NCBI GenBank assembly: GCA_963542625.1 | Contig: CAUTXO010000001.1 | Coordinates: forward strand, 43,650-107,649 | DNA length: 64,000 nt | Direction: 5' to 3' | Origin: CAUTXO01 sp963542625 | Lineage (GTDB): Bacteria > Campylobacterota > Campylobacteria > Campylobacterales > SZUA-545 | The notes under the pieces: model-generated | Told to the model about the DNA's origin: nothing | The model's input: the letters and a program-made list of their open reading frames with translations, nothing else | The model's database searches: none | Shown: positions 29,640-37,396 of the stretch, piece by piece | Position numbering within the stretch: the stretch's first letter is position 1 | How the letters are laid out: every line of letters begins with the position of its first letter | Made by a program: the position numbers and the translations under genes

Positions 29640-29990
29640 TGGGGTTGGCGGCGGCTTAGATTTAGTGGCTTGACGGCGGCTTGGATCTAGGGGCTAGCTA
29701 GGATCTGGATCTTGTGGCTAGATCTTGGGGGGGTTGCCAGCTAGGATCTTGGGGTTTGACAGCGGCTTAGATCTAGTGGCTTGGTGGTTTAGATCTAGAT
29801 CTTGGGGCTAAATCTTGGCGCCGGCAAGATCTTAGCAAGGATCTTAACGCTGACAAGATCTAGCGCCGGCAAAGATCCAAGCGCCAAAGATCTTGGCAAA
29901 GATCTTATCGCCAGCAAGGACAAGCGGCAAGATCTAACACCGGCAAGATCTTGGCAGAGATCTTAGCGCCGGCGCTGGCAGATCCTAGAG
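29640..29990. repeat. AGATCT/GGATCTT repeat array
   Basis: The 433-base gap 29628-30060 has no gene and is made of degenerate tandem units such as GGCTTAGATCTAGTGGCTT and CGCCGGCAAGATCTTAGC. In the left half copies read mostly GGATCT/TAGATCTTGG on the plus strand; in the right half mostly AAGATC. An orientation switch lies near 29815-29830. The end, close to 30000, leads into the promoter side of the prepilin peptidase gene. Confidence 0.85.
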
Positions 29991-30060
29991 AGCCCCCCTA
30001 GCGCAAAACTCAAGCATATTTTGGTATTTTTACGGCGCCAAAAGGACGCAAAGGACGCAA

Positions 30061-30786
30061 ATGGAAATTTACAACGCGGTTTTTGCCACGCTGCTTGGTG
30101 CTAGCGTCGGCTCGTTTTTAAACGTTCTTATCTACCGCCTGCCAAAAGAAAAATCCGTTCTCTACCCGCCATCGGCTTGCCCGTCTTGCGGGGCAAAAAT
30201 CAAGCCGCAGCACAATATCCCCGTGCTTTCTTACATTTTTTTGCGCGGGCGCTGCGCTTCTTGCGGGGCAAAAATCGGCTTGCTCTACCCTGCCATTGAG
30301 CTATCCGGCGCGCTCATTTTTCTAGCCGCTTACGCAAAGCTTGGGTTTAACACTAGCGCGCTGCTTTACGCGAGCGTTTTTGCGTTTTTGCTAGCCCTAA
30401 GCGTAATCGATATAAAGCATTTAGTCGCCTACGATAGCCTGAATTTAGCAACGCTCACGCTAGCCGTTGCCGCAAGCCCCGCGCCCTTGCAAGCGGCGCA
30501 AAACGCTGCCTTGCTAGCCGGCGCTATGACCCTGCTGCGCTTTTATTTGTCGTATCCGCTCAAAAAAGAAGCGATGGGCGAAGCAGACGTGATAGTCTCC
30601 GCCACGCTTGGCGCGCTCCTTGGCGTGCAAGCGGCGTTTGTGGCGGTGTTTTTAAGCGCGTTTATTGCCCTGCCCGTAATTTTGGTGCGCCAATACGCCC
30701 TTAAAAAAGACCCGCAAATGCCCTACATTCCGTTTCTAGCCCTTGCGGCGTTTATTTGCTTTTTCTTGCCTTGCCCGCTGCCTTAA
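30061..30786 (+). CDS. Type 4 prepilin peptidase (A24)
   Basis: A 241-residue polytopic membrane protein of the PilD/GspO family. The N-terminal domain has LGASVGSFLNVLIYRLP and two CPSCGAKI/CASCGAKI zinc-like pairs. The first catalytic aspartate is in VIDIKHLVAYDSLNL and the second in MGEADVIVSATLG, a variant of the usual GxGD/GMGD motif. It cleaves type IV prepilin-like leaders and may N-methylate them. This would serve a type II secretion or competence pseudopilus; no pilin gene is in the window. truA begins three bases after the stop. Confidence 0.9.
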   Translation: MEIYNAVFATLLGASVGSFLNVLIYRLPKEKSVLYPPSACPSCGAKIKPQHNIPVLSYIFLRGRCASCGAKIGLLYPAIELSGALIFLAAYAKLGFNTSALLYASVFAFLLALSVIDIKHLVAYDSLNLATLTLAVAASPAPLQAAQNAALLAGAMTLLRFYLSYPLKKEAMGEADVIVSATLGALLGVQAAFVAVFLSAFIALPVILVRQYALKKDPQMPYIPFLALAAFICFFLPCPLP

Positions 30787-30788
30787 AC

Positions 30789-31505
30789 GTGCGCGCCGTC
30801 ATCGCTTACGACGGCTCAAAATTCCACGGCTACCAAGCGCAAAAGCACACGCGCCAAACCGTTGAGGGTGCTTTGGGCGCGGCGCTAGCGGCGCTTGGCA
30901 TACGCACAAATCTCCTAGCTAGCGGGCGCACGGACGCTGGAGTGCACGCGCTAAGGCAAGTCGTGAGCTTTTCTCTGCCGCCTGTGTGGCAAGATCTCTC
31001 CAAGCTGCGGGGGCTTTTAAACAAACGCCTTGATGGCATTTATCTGCGCTCGCTAACTCTCACGCACGCGGATTTTCACCCGCGCTTTGACGCTAGATCT
31101 AGGATCTACCGCTACGTCCTAAACACAAAAAGCGGGGCGGTTTTTTTGCAAAACTACGCGCTTTTTTGCCCTGCGCTAGATCTAGGGCGCATAAACGCCG
31201 CACTTAGCGTTTTTTGCGGCACGCACGACTTCGCGCTTTTTAGAAAAAACGGCTCGGGTGAAAAAACAACAACGCGCACAATCCACAAAGCCTACGCCTA
31301 CGCCTACAAGGATCTAATCGTCATAAACATAGAAGCCGACGCCTTCTTGCGCTCAATGGTGCGCCTAATTTGCGCGGCCGTGCTTGAATGCGCGCGCGGG
31401 CGGCTCTCCTTGGGGGATCTAAGGGCTCAGCTAGATGGCAAAAGGCGCGCCCACTCAAAACCGCTGCCGCCACAGGGGCTGTATCTAGCGCGGGTAAAGT
31501 ATTAA
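30789..31505 (+). CDS. truA: tRNA pseudouridine(38-40) synthase
   Basis: About 238 residues. YDGSKFHGYQAQ at the start, the catalytic aspartate in ASGRTDAGVHALRQVVSF, and the C-terminal FLRSMVRLICAAVLE are TruA signatures. It isomerises U38-U40 in the anticodon arm. I choose the GTG at 30789 (MRAVIAYDGSKF), which matches family N-termini; TTG codons further up (from 30756) would overlap the prepilin peptidase and add a hydrophobic leader that TruA does not have. No clear binding site is seen. Confidence 0.94.
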   Translation: MRAVIAYDGSKFHGYQAQKHTRQTVEGALGAALAALGIRTNLLASGRTDAGVHALRQVVSFSLPPVWQDLSKLRGLLNKRLDGIYLRSLTLTHADFHPRFDARSRIYRYVLNTKSGAVFLQNYALFCPALDLGRINAALSVFCGTHDFALFRKNGSGEKTTTRTIHKAYAYAYKDLIVINIEADAFLRSMVRLICAAVLECARGRLSLGDLRAQLDGKRRAHSKPLPPQGLYLARVKY

Positions 31506-31511
31506 TTTACT

Positions 31512-32279
31512 ATGATCCCGCCTATGGAATTTTCTGACGGATTTTTTGAATTTTTTTACCAAAAAACGGGCATTGTTTTTACGGATAACAAACGGACAGC
31601 TTGCGCTAAGATAGCCAAGTTTGCAGCGGATAAGGGCTTTGGCGCGGCTGAAGAGTTTGAAATGTCTTTGCGCGCCAAGCAAAGCCTGCTGCAAGAGTTA
31701 ATCGAGCGCCTAAGCATTAACAAAACCTACTTTTTTAGGGAGATGAAAGGCTTTGACGTGTTTTTTGAGCTTTTAGACACGGGGCGCAAGGTGGATATTC
31801 TCACCCTGCCCTGCTCCAGCGGCGAAGAAGCCTACACGATAAACATTCTCCTGCGCAAACGCGGCTTGCAACACTTTGCCATAACAGCTTGCGATATTGA
31901 CTCAAACGTGGTGGAAAAGGCAAAGGCGGGCGTTTTTGGCGAGCCGAGCTTTGAGGGCTGCGCCGACGCCAAAGACAAATACTTCACCAAAGAAAGCGAC
32001 GGCTACCATATCCACCCGATCTACAAAAAAAACATCACATTTTTGCAAAAAAACATCTTTGACCCAGGCATTTCAAAGCTTGGGAGTTTTGACTTTGTGT
32101 TTTGCAGAAACCTGTTTATTTACTTTGACAAAGAGAGCAAGCTAAAGGCGCAAAGCGCTATCCACTCGCTCCTAAAAGACGGCGGCGTGCTGATAATGGG
32201 GCACGCTGACTACCCAGAAAACCACGACGGCTTTGAAAAGATCTATAGCAAAGGAATGTATTACTACAAAAAGCGTTAG
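31512..32279 (+). CDS. cheR: Chemotaxis protein methyltransferase CheR
   Basis: A 255-residue CheR. The N-terminal helical domain ends in SINKTYFFREMKGFDVFFEL, the SAM site is LPCSSGEEAYTINILL near residue 100, and FDFVFCRNLFIYFDKESK is the second conserved block. It methylates receptor glutamates in adaptation, together with CheD found at 17204. The ATG at 31512 has no strong binding site and a second Met lies at residue 5. It follows truA by six bases and is likely in its transcript. Confidence 0.95.
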   Translation: MIPPMEFSDGFFEFFYQKTGIVFTDNKRTACAKIAKFAADKGFGAAEEFEMSLRAKQSLLQELIERLSINKTYFFREMKGFDVFFELLDTGRKVDILTLPCSSGEEAYTINILLRKRGLQHFAITACDIDSNVVEKAKAGVFGEPSFEGCADAKDKYFTKESDGYHIHPIYKKNITFLQKNIFDPGISKLGSFDFVFCRNLFIYFDKESKLKAQSAIHSLLKDGGVLIMGHADYPENHDGFEKIYSKGMYYYKKR

Positions 32280-32330
32280 ATCTTACGCGCAGATAGCTTT
32301 AGATCTAGCGCGCAAGATCTTAGATCTAAA
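32275..32330. repeat. AGATCT cluster after cheR
   Basis: Four AGATCT copies in about 50 bases at the 3' ends of the convergent cheR and lipoprotein genes. Pairs of copies could form short hairpins and serve as a bidirectional terminator, which is inference. Confidence 0.75.
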
Positions 32331-32398
32331 CGGCATCAATGGCGCAAGATGATTTGCCACCTTGCGCCACAAAAACCTGTAAGCATTTTGCGCTTAAT

Positions 32399-34225
32399 TT
32401 AACTGAAAATAGGCGCTAACCAACCATACTTAAACATTGGATTATAAGATCCGAACAAGTCGTCTAAATCATTGTCTTCATCTTCTTCTATTTTAGGCTT
32501 AATAATAACTTTAACCGTTCCAAGATCCTTACCGCCTTGCTTAACTTTAACCGTGATAGTTTCTGTTTTTGGCTCTTGGCTAGGATCTTTTTGCTTGATG
32601 TAATAAAAAACATCGTTTGAGTCTTCGTGTTTTTTGCTAAAAATCTCATAATTGGCGCCAGAAGTCATCTCAAAAACAAACTTCGCTTCGGTAAATTCTT
32701 CCTGTTTAATTGAAGAATCAAAAACATTAACCCATTTTTGGTTGCTGTTTTTTTCAAAATAAAACCGCCATTCATCGCCCTTTGCAAAATCTATTGGGAC
32801 TTCTTTTTTTAGCGTATAAGTTTTTTCATTGCCGCCTGTTTCACCGGCGCCACCGCTTGGCTCTTGCGCCTTTGCTTTAATAGTTAGCGTTGCGCTTCCA
32901 AGATCCGTGCCGCTTGCAAGCTTTGCTTTGACTTGTATTGTTTGGCTAGCCGGTTGCGCGCTTGGATCTTTTTGAACAATGTTATAAAACACACGCCCTG
33001 TTTGCGAATTGGCTTCGGGCTTAACTTCATACGCATCGCTTGCCCCATCAAACACTAGCGCTGCTGCTTTAAAATCCGCTTCACTCAAGCTACCGCCAAA
33101 CAAATCAATCCATTTTTTATCCGCATCAGTTTTGTAGTAAATGCGCCACTTATCGCCCTTTGCAAACTCAAGCTCGGCATCTTTCATCTTTGGAAGATCT
33201 TTCACATTTACCTTAAACGTAACATCATTTTGGCTAAGCCCCTGCGTAGTTTTTGCTTTTAGTTTAAGATTATAAACGCCCTTTTGCGCGCTAGATTTCA
33301 CGTGCAAAAAATCGCGCCCAGATCTACTCACAACAGAAAACAAGCCGCTTTCATTACCGCCAGAAATCACAAAGCTACCATAAAAACTAGCAGCGCTCAC
33401 TAGATCTTGAGCGTTTTTGGTTAGGTCGTAAAAGTCGCTTTCTATCCCGGCGTAGGCGGTTGCTTCTACCGCCTTATCTTTCATTTGCGGTGGCGTGTTA
33501 AAGCGCTTTATCTCGTCCTTGCTAACGACAAAATCCACGCCCGTCTTAAGCTTGGCGCTTACGTACCTAACAAGCCCCAGCCTTTCTTGCTCGTTTTTTA
33601 CGTCAAGATCTGCTATTTGCGCATAAAGCCCACCGCGCGCGCCAAGTGCATCAAGCGCTGCTTCTAGCGTTTGCGCCCCGGGCAATTTGGCGCTAAGATC
33701 TTCATACAAGGCGCTTAGCGCCTTGCCGTCTTTTTTGGCGGCAATCTCCAAAACTTTCTGCAAAGCAAAGGCCTTTTTATACGCTACAAGATCCAAGAGA
33801 GTATCCGCCTGCAATTGCGCACCGCTTAAACCAAGCGCGCGCTCTAGGCTAGAGCCACGCCCAAAGCCCGCAAGATACGTTAGTGGCGTTATATTCACCT
33901 GCGTTTGAGTGGCGTCCAGGGGCAAACTAAGAAGCTCGGCGCTAAAAGCATCGCCCGTGTCAAGGTCAATGCCGCCCTTAGCCACAAGCCTTTTGCCCGC
34001 AAACTCATCTTTCCACTTAAAACTTAGCGCGCCGTTTTCGTCCGTTAAGCCAAGCTTTTCTTGGCAATCAAACCCAAGCCCCGCCGTGCAAACTTCCGCA
34101 CCGCTTATCACGCCGTCTATAACCTTAACATTTATAAGGGCTAAATCTTTGCCCCCCCCCCCGCCGGAGCTAGATCCACCGCAGCCAGCAAAAATCAAAA
34201 CCGCAAGAAGTAAAAACTTTTTCAT
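32399..34225 (-). CDS. Phase-variable lipoprotein with tandem beta domains
   Basis: A 608-residue predicted lipoprotein. The signal MKKFLLLAVLIFAGCG has lipobox FAGC with Cys15, followed by a Ser/Gly linker containing the G11-encoded run of glycines. Residues about 30-250 form a mostly helical region. Residues about 255-345 resemble a cadherin/Ig-like domain (DLTKNAQDLVSAASFYGSFVI split, then FSVVSRSGRDFLHVKSS). Two related domains of about 110 residues follow, each starting FAKGDxWRxYxxxxxxKW and ending in a (T/Q)xxVKxK strand. The end is acidic (EEDEDNDLDDLF). Likely surface or periplasmic adhesin-like; no known family recognised. The ATG overlaps the stop of the 1012-residue lipoprotein gene by four bases. 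Confidence 0.85.
   Translation of the reverse strand: MKKFLLLAVLIFAGCGGSSSGGGGGKDLALINVKVIDGVISGAEVCTAGLGFDCQEKLGLTDENGALSFKWKDEFAGKRLVAKGGIDLDTGDAFSAELLSLPLDATQTQVNITPLTYLAGFGRGSSLERALGLSGAQLQADTLLDLVAYKKAFALQKVLEIAAKKDGKALSALYEDLSAKLPGAQTLEAALDALGARGGLYAQIADLDVKNEQERLGLVRYVSAKLKTGVDFVVSKDEIKRFNTPPQMKDKAVEATAYAGIESDFYDLTKNAQDLVSAASFYGSFVISGGNESGLFSVVSRSGRDFLHVKSSAQKGVYNLKLKAKTTQGLSQNDVTFKVNVKDLPKMKDAELEFAKGDKWRIYYKTDADKKWIDLFGGSLSEADFKAAALVFDGASDAYEVKPEANSQTGRVFYNIVQKDPSAQPASQTIQVKAKLASGTDLGSATLTIKAKAQEPSGGAGETGGNEKTYTLKKEVPIDFAKGDEWRFYFEKNSNQKWVNVFDSSIKQEEFTEAKFVFEMTSGANYEIFSKKHEDSNDVFYYIKQKDPSQEPKTETITVKVKQGGKDLGTVKVIIKPKIEEDEDNDLDDLFGSYNPMFKYGWLAPIFS
34152..34162 (-). repeat. Poly-G tract (G11) behind the lipobox
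   Basis: Eleven C on the plus strand encode glycines at about residues 21-25 of the lipoprotein. It is in frame as read. Because it lies directly after the lipid anchor, a one-base slip would abolish the whole exposed protein, giving a clean ON/OFF switch. Confidence 0.9.
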
Positions 34226-37200
34226 TTTGTTCCTTTAAAGTATGGTAAGTTGTCGTCTTTATTTGGTATGCCATCGCCATCGATGTCATCGTCGGCATTT
34301 AAGCCGCCCGTGTCTTTGCTAAGCGGGTTAAAAAAATCCGGGCGCGAATCGCCATCTGTATCTAAAAACGCCGCGTTTGTGTATGGAAAATCATCGTAAG
34401 CGCCAAGCGCCCTTGATGCAAAGTAAAGGGCTTGATTTCTTTCTTTAACCGTTGTAATTTTTTCAGCCACGTTTTTAACCATACCAGGCTCATTTAAGCT
34501 GCCCCAAGATCTTGCCAAAACCACTAAAATCTGATTTTTATCAAGCGTTTGCGGGAGTTTTTCCACCGCTTGGCTAACCAGCCTTAAAAGATCCTTTGCG
34601 CCGGCCTTGTCTTTGTTTGCAATAAGCGCCGATAGTAGCCCGCGCTCAAACTTATCATTACGAGCGCTAAGATCTATCTCACCAAGCGCGGTATTTACAA
34701 GGAGTTTTACGCTTTCAATATCACCAGCGCTAAAGTTAAGCCCGGCTTTTATTTTGTCGTTAATGAGCCGCACAAGAGCCTCAAGGCGCTTCTTTGCAAA
34801 AAACTTGCTCAAAAACACAAGATTTGCCACGCCGTCTTTGTATGAGTTTGAGCTCGCCGTTAAATTCAAGCGGTTTATTAGATCTTCTAGCTTTGGCTTT
34901 AGCGCGCCAAAGTCGGCGTCAAAATCCGCGCCTAGGTAAGAAAACAAATTGTAGTAGCCTGTTAGTTTGTATAGCGGCGCGTTAATTTCATCAAGCACGC
35001 TAAGCGCGTAGGCGTAGATCTCTTGCGCCAAAGATTTATCTCTAGCTTTAAGCGCATAATAAATAAGCGTATTTAAGCCGTGATCTTTATTAAAAAAGAT
35101 CTCTTGCAAGTCGCCGTCTTTTTCAACTTCGCGCGGTTTCCAAGTCACGTTGCTGCGCCCGGCTTTAATATTGCTAAAAAGCTCCTTGATAAACTCTATA
35201 AGTTTAGATTTATTAATGGCAAGCAAACTAGCCGCGGTGTCAAGATCCCCGTATTCTTCAAAGCTTGCGTAATACCTAAGCACGTCCGGAGCTTTTTCCC
35301 CGTCTTTAACTAAATACTTGCCTGGAAAATACTGCGTTAAATAATCAACGGCTTGTTTTGTCTTGCCGTCTAGCACCATAGCCGTTGCTAAACCACGGAT
35401 CAAATACCATTCTTTTGTTTTGTCGTCGTTTAAATTGCTAGAATCGTCTAAGCTAGGAGTTGAAGCAAACCCATCAAGCGCTTCTTTTAGTTTTTGCTTG
35501 TCGGTTAGGTGATTAAAGGCATCTAAAAAATAATCGTAATAACCCGCCCACATTCCGAGCGTATCAATACTCTTTGCATAATTAACTAGGAGTTCGCCTT
35601 GAGCCTTAAACTCTCCCCCCTCCCCGGCTGCAAAAAGTGCGGCTTGTTTTAAGAAAAGATACGCGTTTAAAACGCCCTGCCCCGCGTCATCTGCTGGCGT
35701 TTTTCGCACAAAATTAGACGCCTCTAGAAACACCTTTTTAGCGCGCTCCATCTCTCCTGCTTGCAGCAGCTCTTTTACGGTATCTCTAAACGCCACAACA
35801 AGGCGGCCGTAGGCGGTAGAATCCGTAACTATTTTTGCGCTTATTTTGTCCAAAAACTCCAGCGTTTGCTTTTGACCGGGCTCATCGTTTATGGCGTATC
35901 TAAGCTTGAGAATTGCCAAAACGGTATTAAAATCCCCGGCGCTAATATGCATAGCGCCAACGGCTCTCACATAACCTATAAAGCTTTCCATAGCAAGATC
36001 TAGCGCCCTTTTAGCAAGTGCGTTTTGAGCATTTAAAACAAATATATTTCCAAGAGAAACAAGAGCGTTAAGCTTGTGTGAAGTGCTGAAAATATCATCT
36101 TTTACCGTATCCACAGCTTCTTTGAAAAACCCAAGCCTAGCAAGCGCTAGGGCAATATCGCTAAAGATTGGATCAAGCACGCTGTCATCGTAAGTATCCG
36201 CCGTAAGCTCCATCATCTTAGCCACAAAAGAAACGTTGCTAAATGTGTAATACTCGATTATCTCTTGATTTGTGTGCAAGATCTTGTCGTCTTTTTCCAC
36301 ATTCTGAATAATCAAGCCATCAATATTCTTAATGTCAAGCGAAACGTCCGCGAGCGTTTGTTTAAGGTTTGCGTCTTTTAATTTATCCGCCAAAGCTTTA
36401 ATTAAAGATCCATCATCTTTAAAAAGCGCGGCAAGATCCATCTGGCTTAAAGCCTTTCGTAGCTTGAATTTATTCACAGCGTGATAGCCAGCGCCATCTT
36501 GCAAGGCGTCCGTTATTTTTGCGGCCACAAAAGCCAAATTATCACTTACCGTTTTTTTGCAAATCTCATCAGAGCAAGAGATCTTGTGCGTTTTGTAAAG
36601 ATCCGCAAGGCTTGCTTCAATGCCTTCTTTTAAGTCTTTTTCTTGGATTTTTGCGTAACTTGGGGCGCTTAGGTAAAAATCAAGTTTATCCTTTAGTTTT
36701 TGAGCGTCCGCAAAGCCTAGCGCGCGCAATTTTTCAGCGCTAATACGCTCAAGATCCAAGCCGTCTAAAGCGCTGTTTGTTAAATTTTTGCCGCTTAGGG
36801 CTGGCGTGCTAAGCAAGGTTAAAAGGATCTTAGAATACTTCTGCCTTTGCAACGGATCTTTAGCATTTGGCAAAAGCCTTACGCCGCTTTGAGCCAAGGA
36901 CGTGTAAAGATCAACTTCTAAGCCCTGCGTTTTGTTTGACGCCAAAAAAACGCGCATAGGCAAAAGCTTGCTAGCGCCATCTAAACCACCGTTTGAGCGC
37001 AAAAAGCATTTTGTTAGATCTTGGGATTTTGGAACGCCTGGGATTTCAAACGCCCCTTTAAAATCCGTTTTTTGCCCGTAGTAATACTTGCCGCTGCAAT
37101 ACAAAGAAACATTTGCGCCGTCTGCATTGCTAACCCTGCCGCTAAGGCTAATCATCTCTTGTTTGCCGCCGCTTTTTGAGCCCGAGCCCCTACCAAAACA

Positions 37201-37260
37201 AGAGCCTAAAACAAGAACAGCCATCAGTAAAATTAAAAAAGAATAACTTATTTTACGCAT
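34222..37260 (-). CDS. Large lipoprotein with helical repeats and Ca-binding-like end
   Basis: A 1012-residue lipoprotein. The signal ends in lipobox LGSC (Cys21). Residues about 38-115 look like a carboxypeptidase-regulatory-like beta sandwich (ISLSGRVSNADGANVSLYCS, DFKGAFEIPGVP). The long middle (about 150-940) is alpha-helical with TPR-like pairs such as AKKRALDLAMESFIGYV and ERAKKVFLEASNFV. The C-terminus carries DTDGDSRPDFFNPLS and DDDIDGDGIPNKDDNLP, thrombospondin-type-3/EF-hand-like acidic loops that probably bind calcium. Unlike its partner gene it has no homopolymer switch. It is first in a two-gene operon and divergent from nikA. I do not recognise a characterised homologue. Confidence 0.85.
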   Translation of the reverse strand: MRKISYSFLILLMAVLVLGSCFGRGSGSKSGGKQEMISLSGRVSNADGANVSLYCSGKYYYGQKTDFKGAFEIPGVPKSQDLTKCFLRSNGGLDGASKLLPMRVFLASNKTQGLEVDLYTSLAQSGVRLLPNAKDPLQRQKYSKILLTLLSTPALSGKNLTNSALDGLDLERISAEKLRALGFADAQKLKDKLDFYLSAPSYAKIQEKDLKEGIEASLADLYKTHKISCSDEICKKTVSDNLAFVAAKITDALQDGAGYHAVNKFKLRKALSQMDLAALFKDDGSLIKALADKLKDANLKQTLADVSLDIKNIDGLIIQNVEKDDKILHTNQEIIEYYTFSNVSFVAKMMELTADTYDDSVLDPIFSDIALALARLGFFKEAVDTVKDDIFSTSHKLNALVSLGNIFVLNAQNALAKRALDLAMESFIGYVRAVGAMHISAGDFNTVLAILKLRYAINDEPGQKQTLEFLDKISAKIVTDSTAYGRLVVAFRDTVKELLQAGEMERAKKVFLEASNFVRKTPADDAGQGVLNAYLFLKQAALFAAGEGGEFKAQGELLVNYAKSIDTLGMWAGYYDYFLDAFNHLTDKQKLKEALDGFASTPSLDDSSNLNDDKTKEWYLIRGLATAMVLDGKTKQAVDYLTQYFPGKYLVKDGEKAPDVLRYYASFEEYGDLDTAASLLAINKSKLIEFIKELFSNIKAGRSNVTWKPREVEKDGDLQEIFFNKDHGLNTLIYYALKARDKSLAQEIYAYALSVLDEINAPLYKLTGYYNLFSYLGADFDADFGALKPKLEDLINRLNLTASSNSYKDGVANLVFLSKFFAKKRLEALVRLINDKIKAGLNFSAGDIESVKLLVNTALGEIDLSARNDKFERGLLSALIANKDKAGAKDLLRLVSQAVEKLPQTLDKNQILVVLARSWGSLNEPGMVKNVAEKITTVKERNQALYFASRALGAYDDFPYTNAAFLDTDGDSRPDFFNPLSKDTGGLNADDDIDGDGIPNKDDNLPYFKGTK

Positions 37261-37366
37261 AATAAAACTCCAAAAAATGGCGCTAATTCTATCATAACTT
37301 AATTACAAATATCATTTATAACTAGCCGCAAGCAAAAATCACCAAGAGCTTTAAACCCACTGGGCG

Positions 37367-37372
37367 TATAAT
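37367..37372 (+). promoter_or_regulatory. -10 element of the nik operon
   Basis: TATAAT lies 25 bases before the nikA ATG, which itself has AAGGAG seven bases upstream. The spacer 37261-37365 is AT-rich and would be the place for a NikR or Fur-type operator, but I could not find a convincing NikR dyad. Confidence 0.65.
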
Positions 37373-37396
37373 GCGCGCAACTAAAAAGGAGATTGA

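Noticed and set aside
37261..37366. NikR operator upstream of nikA
   Set aside because: Only weak AT-rich symmetry was visible; no dyad good enough to claim.
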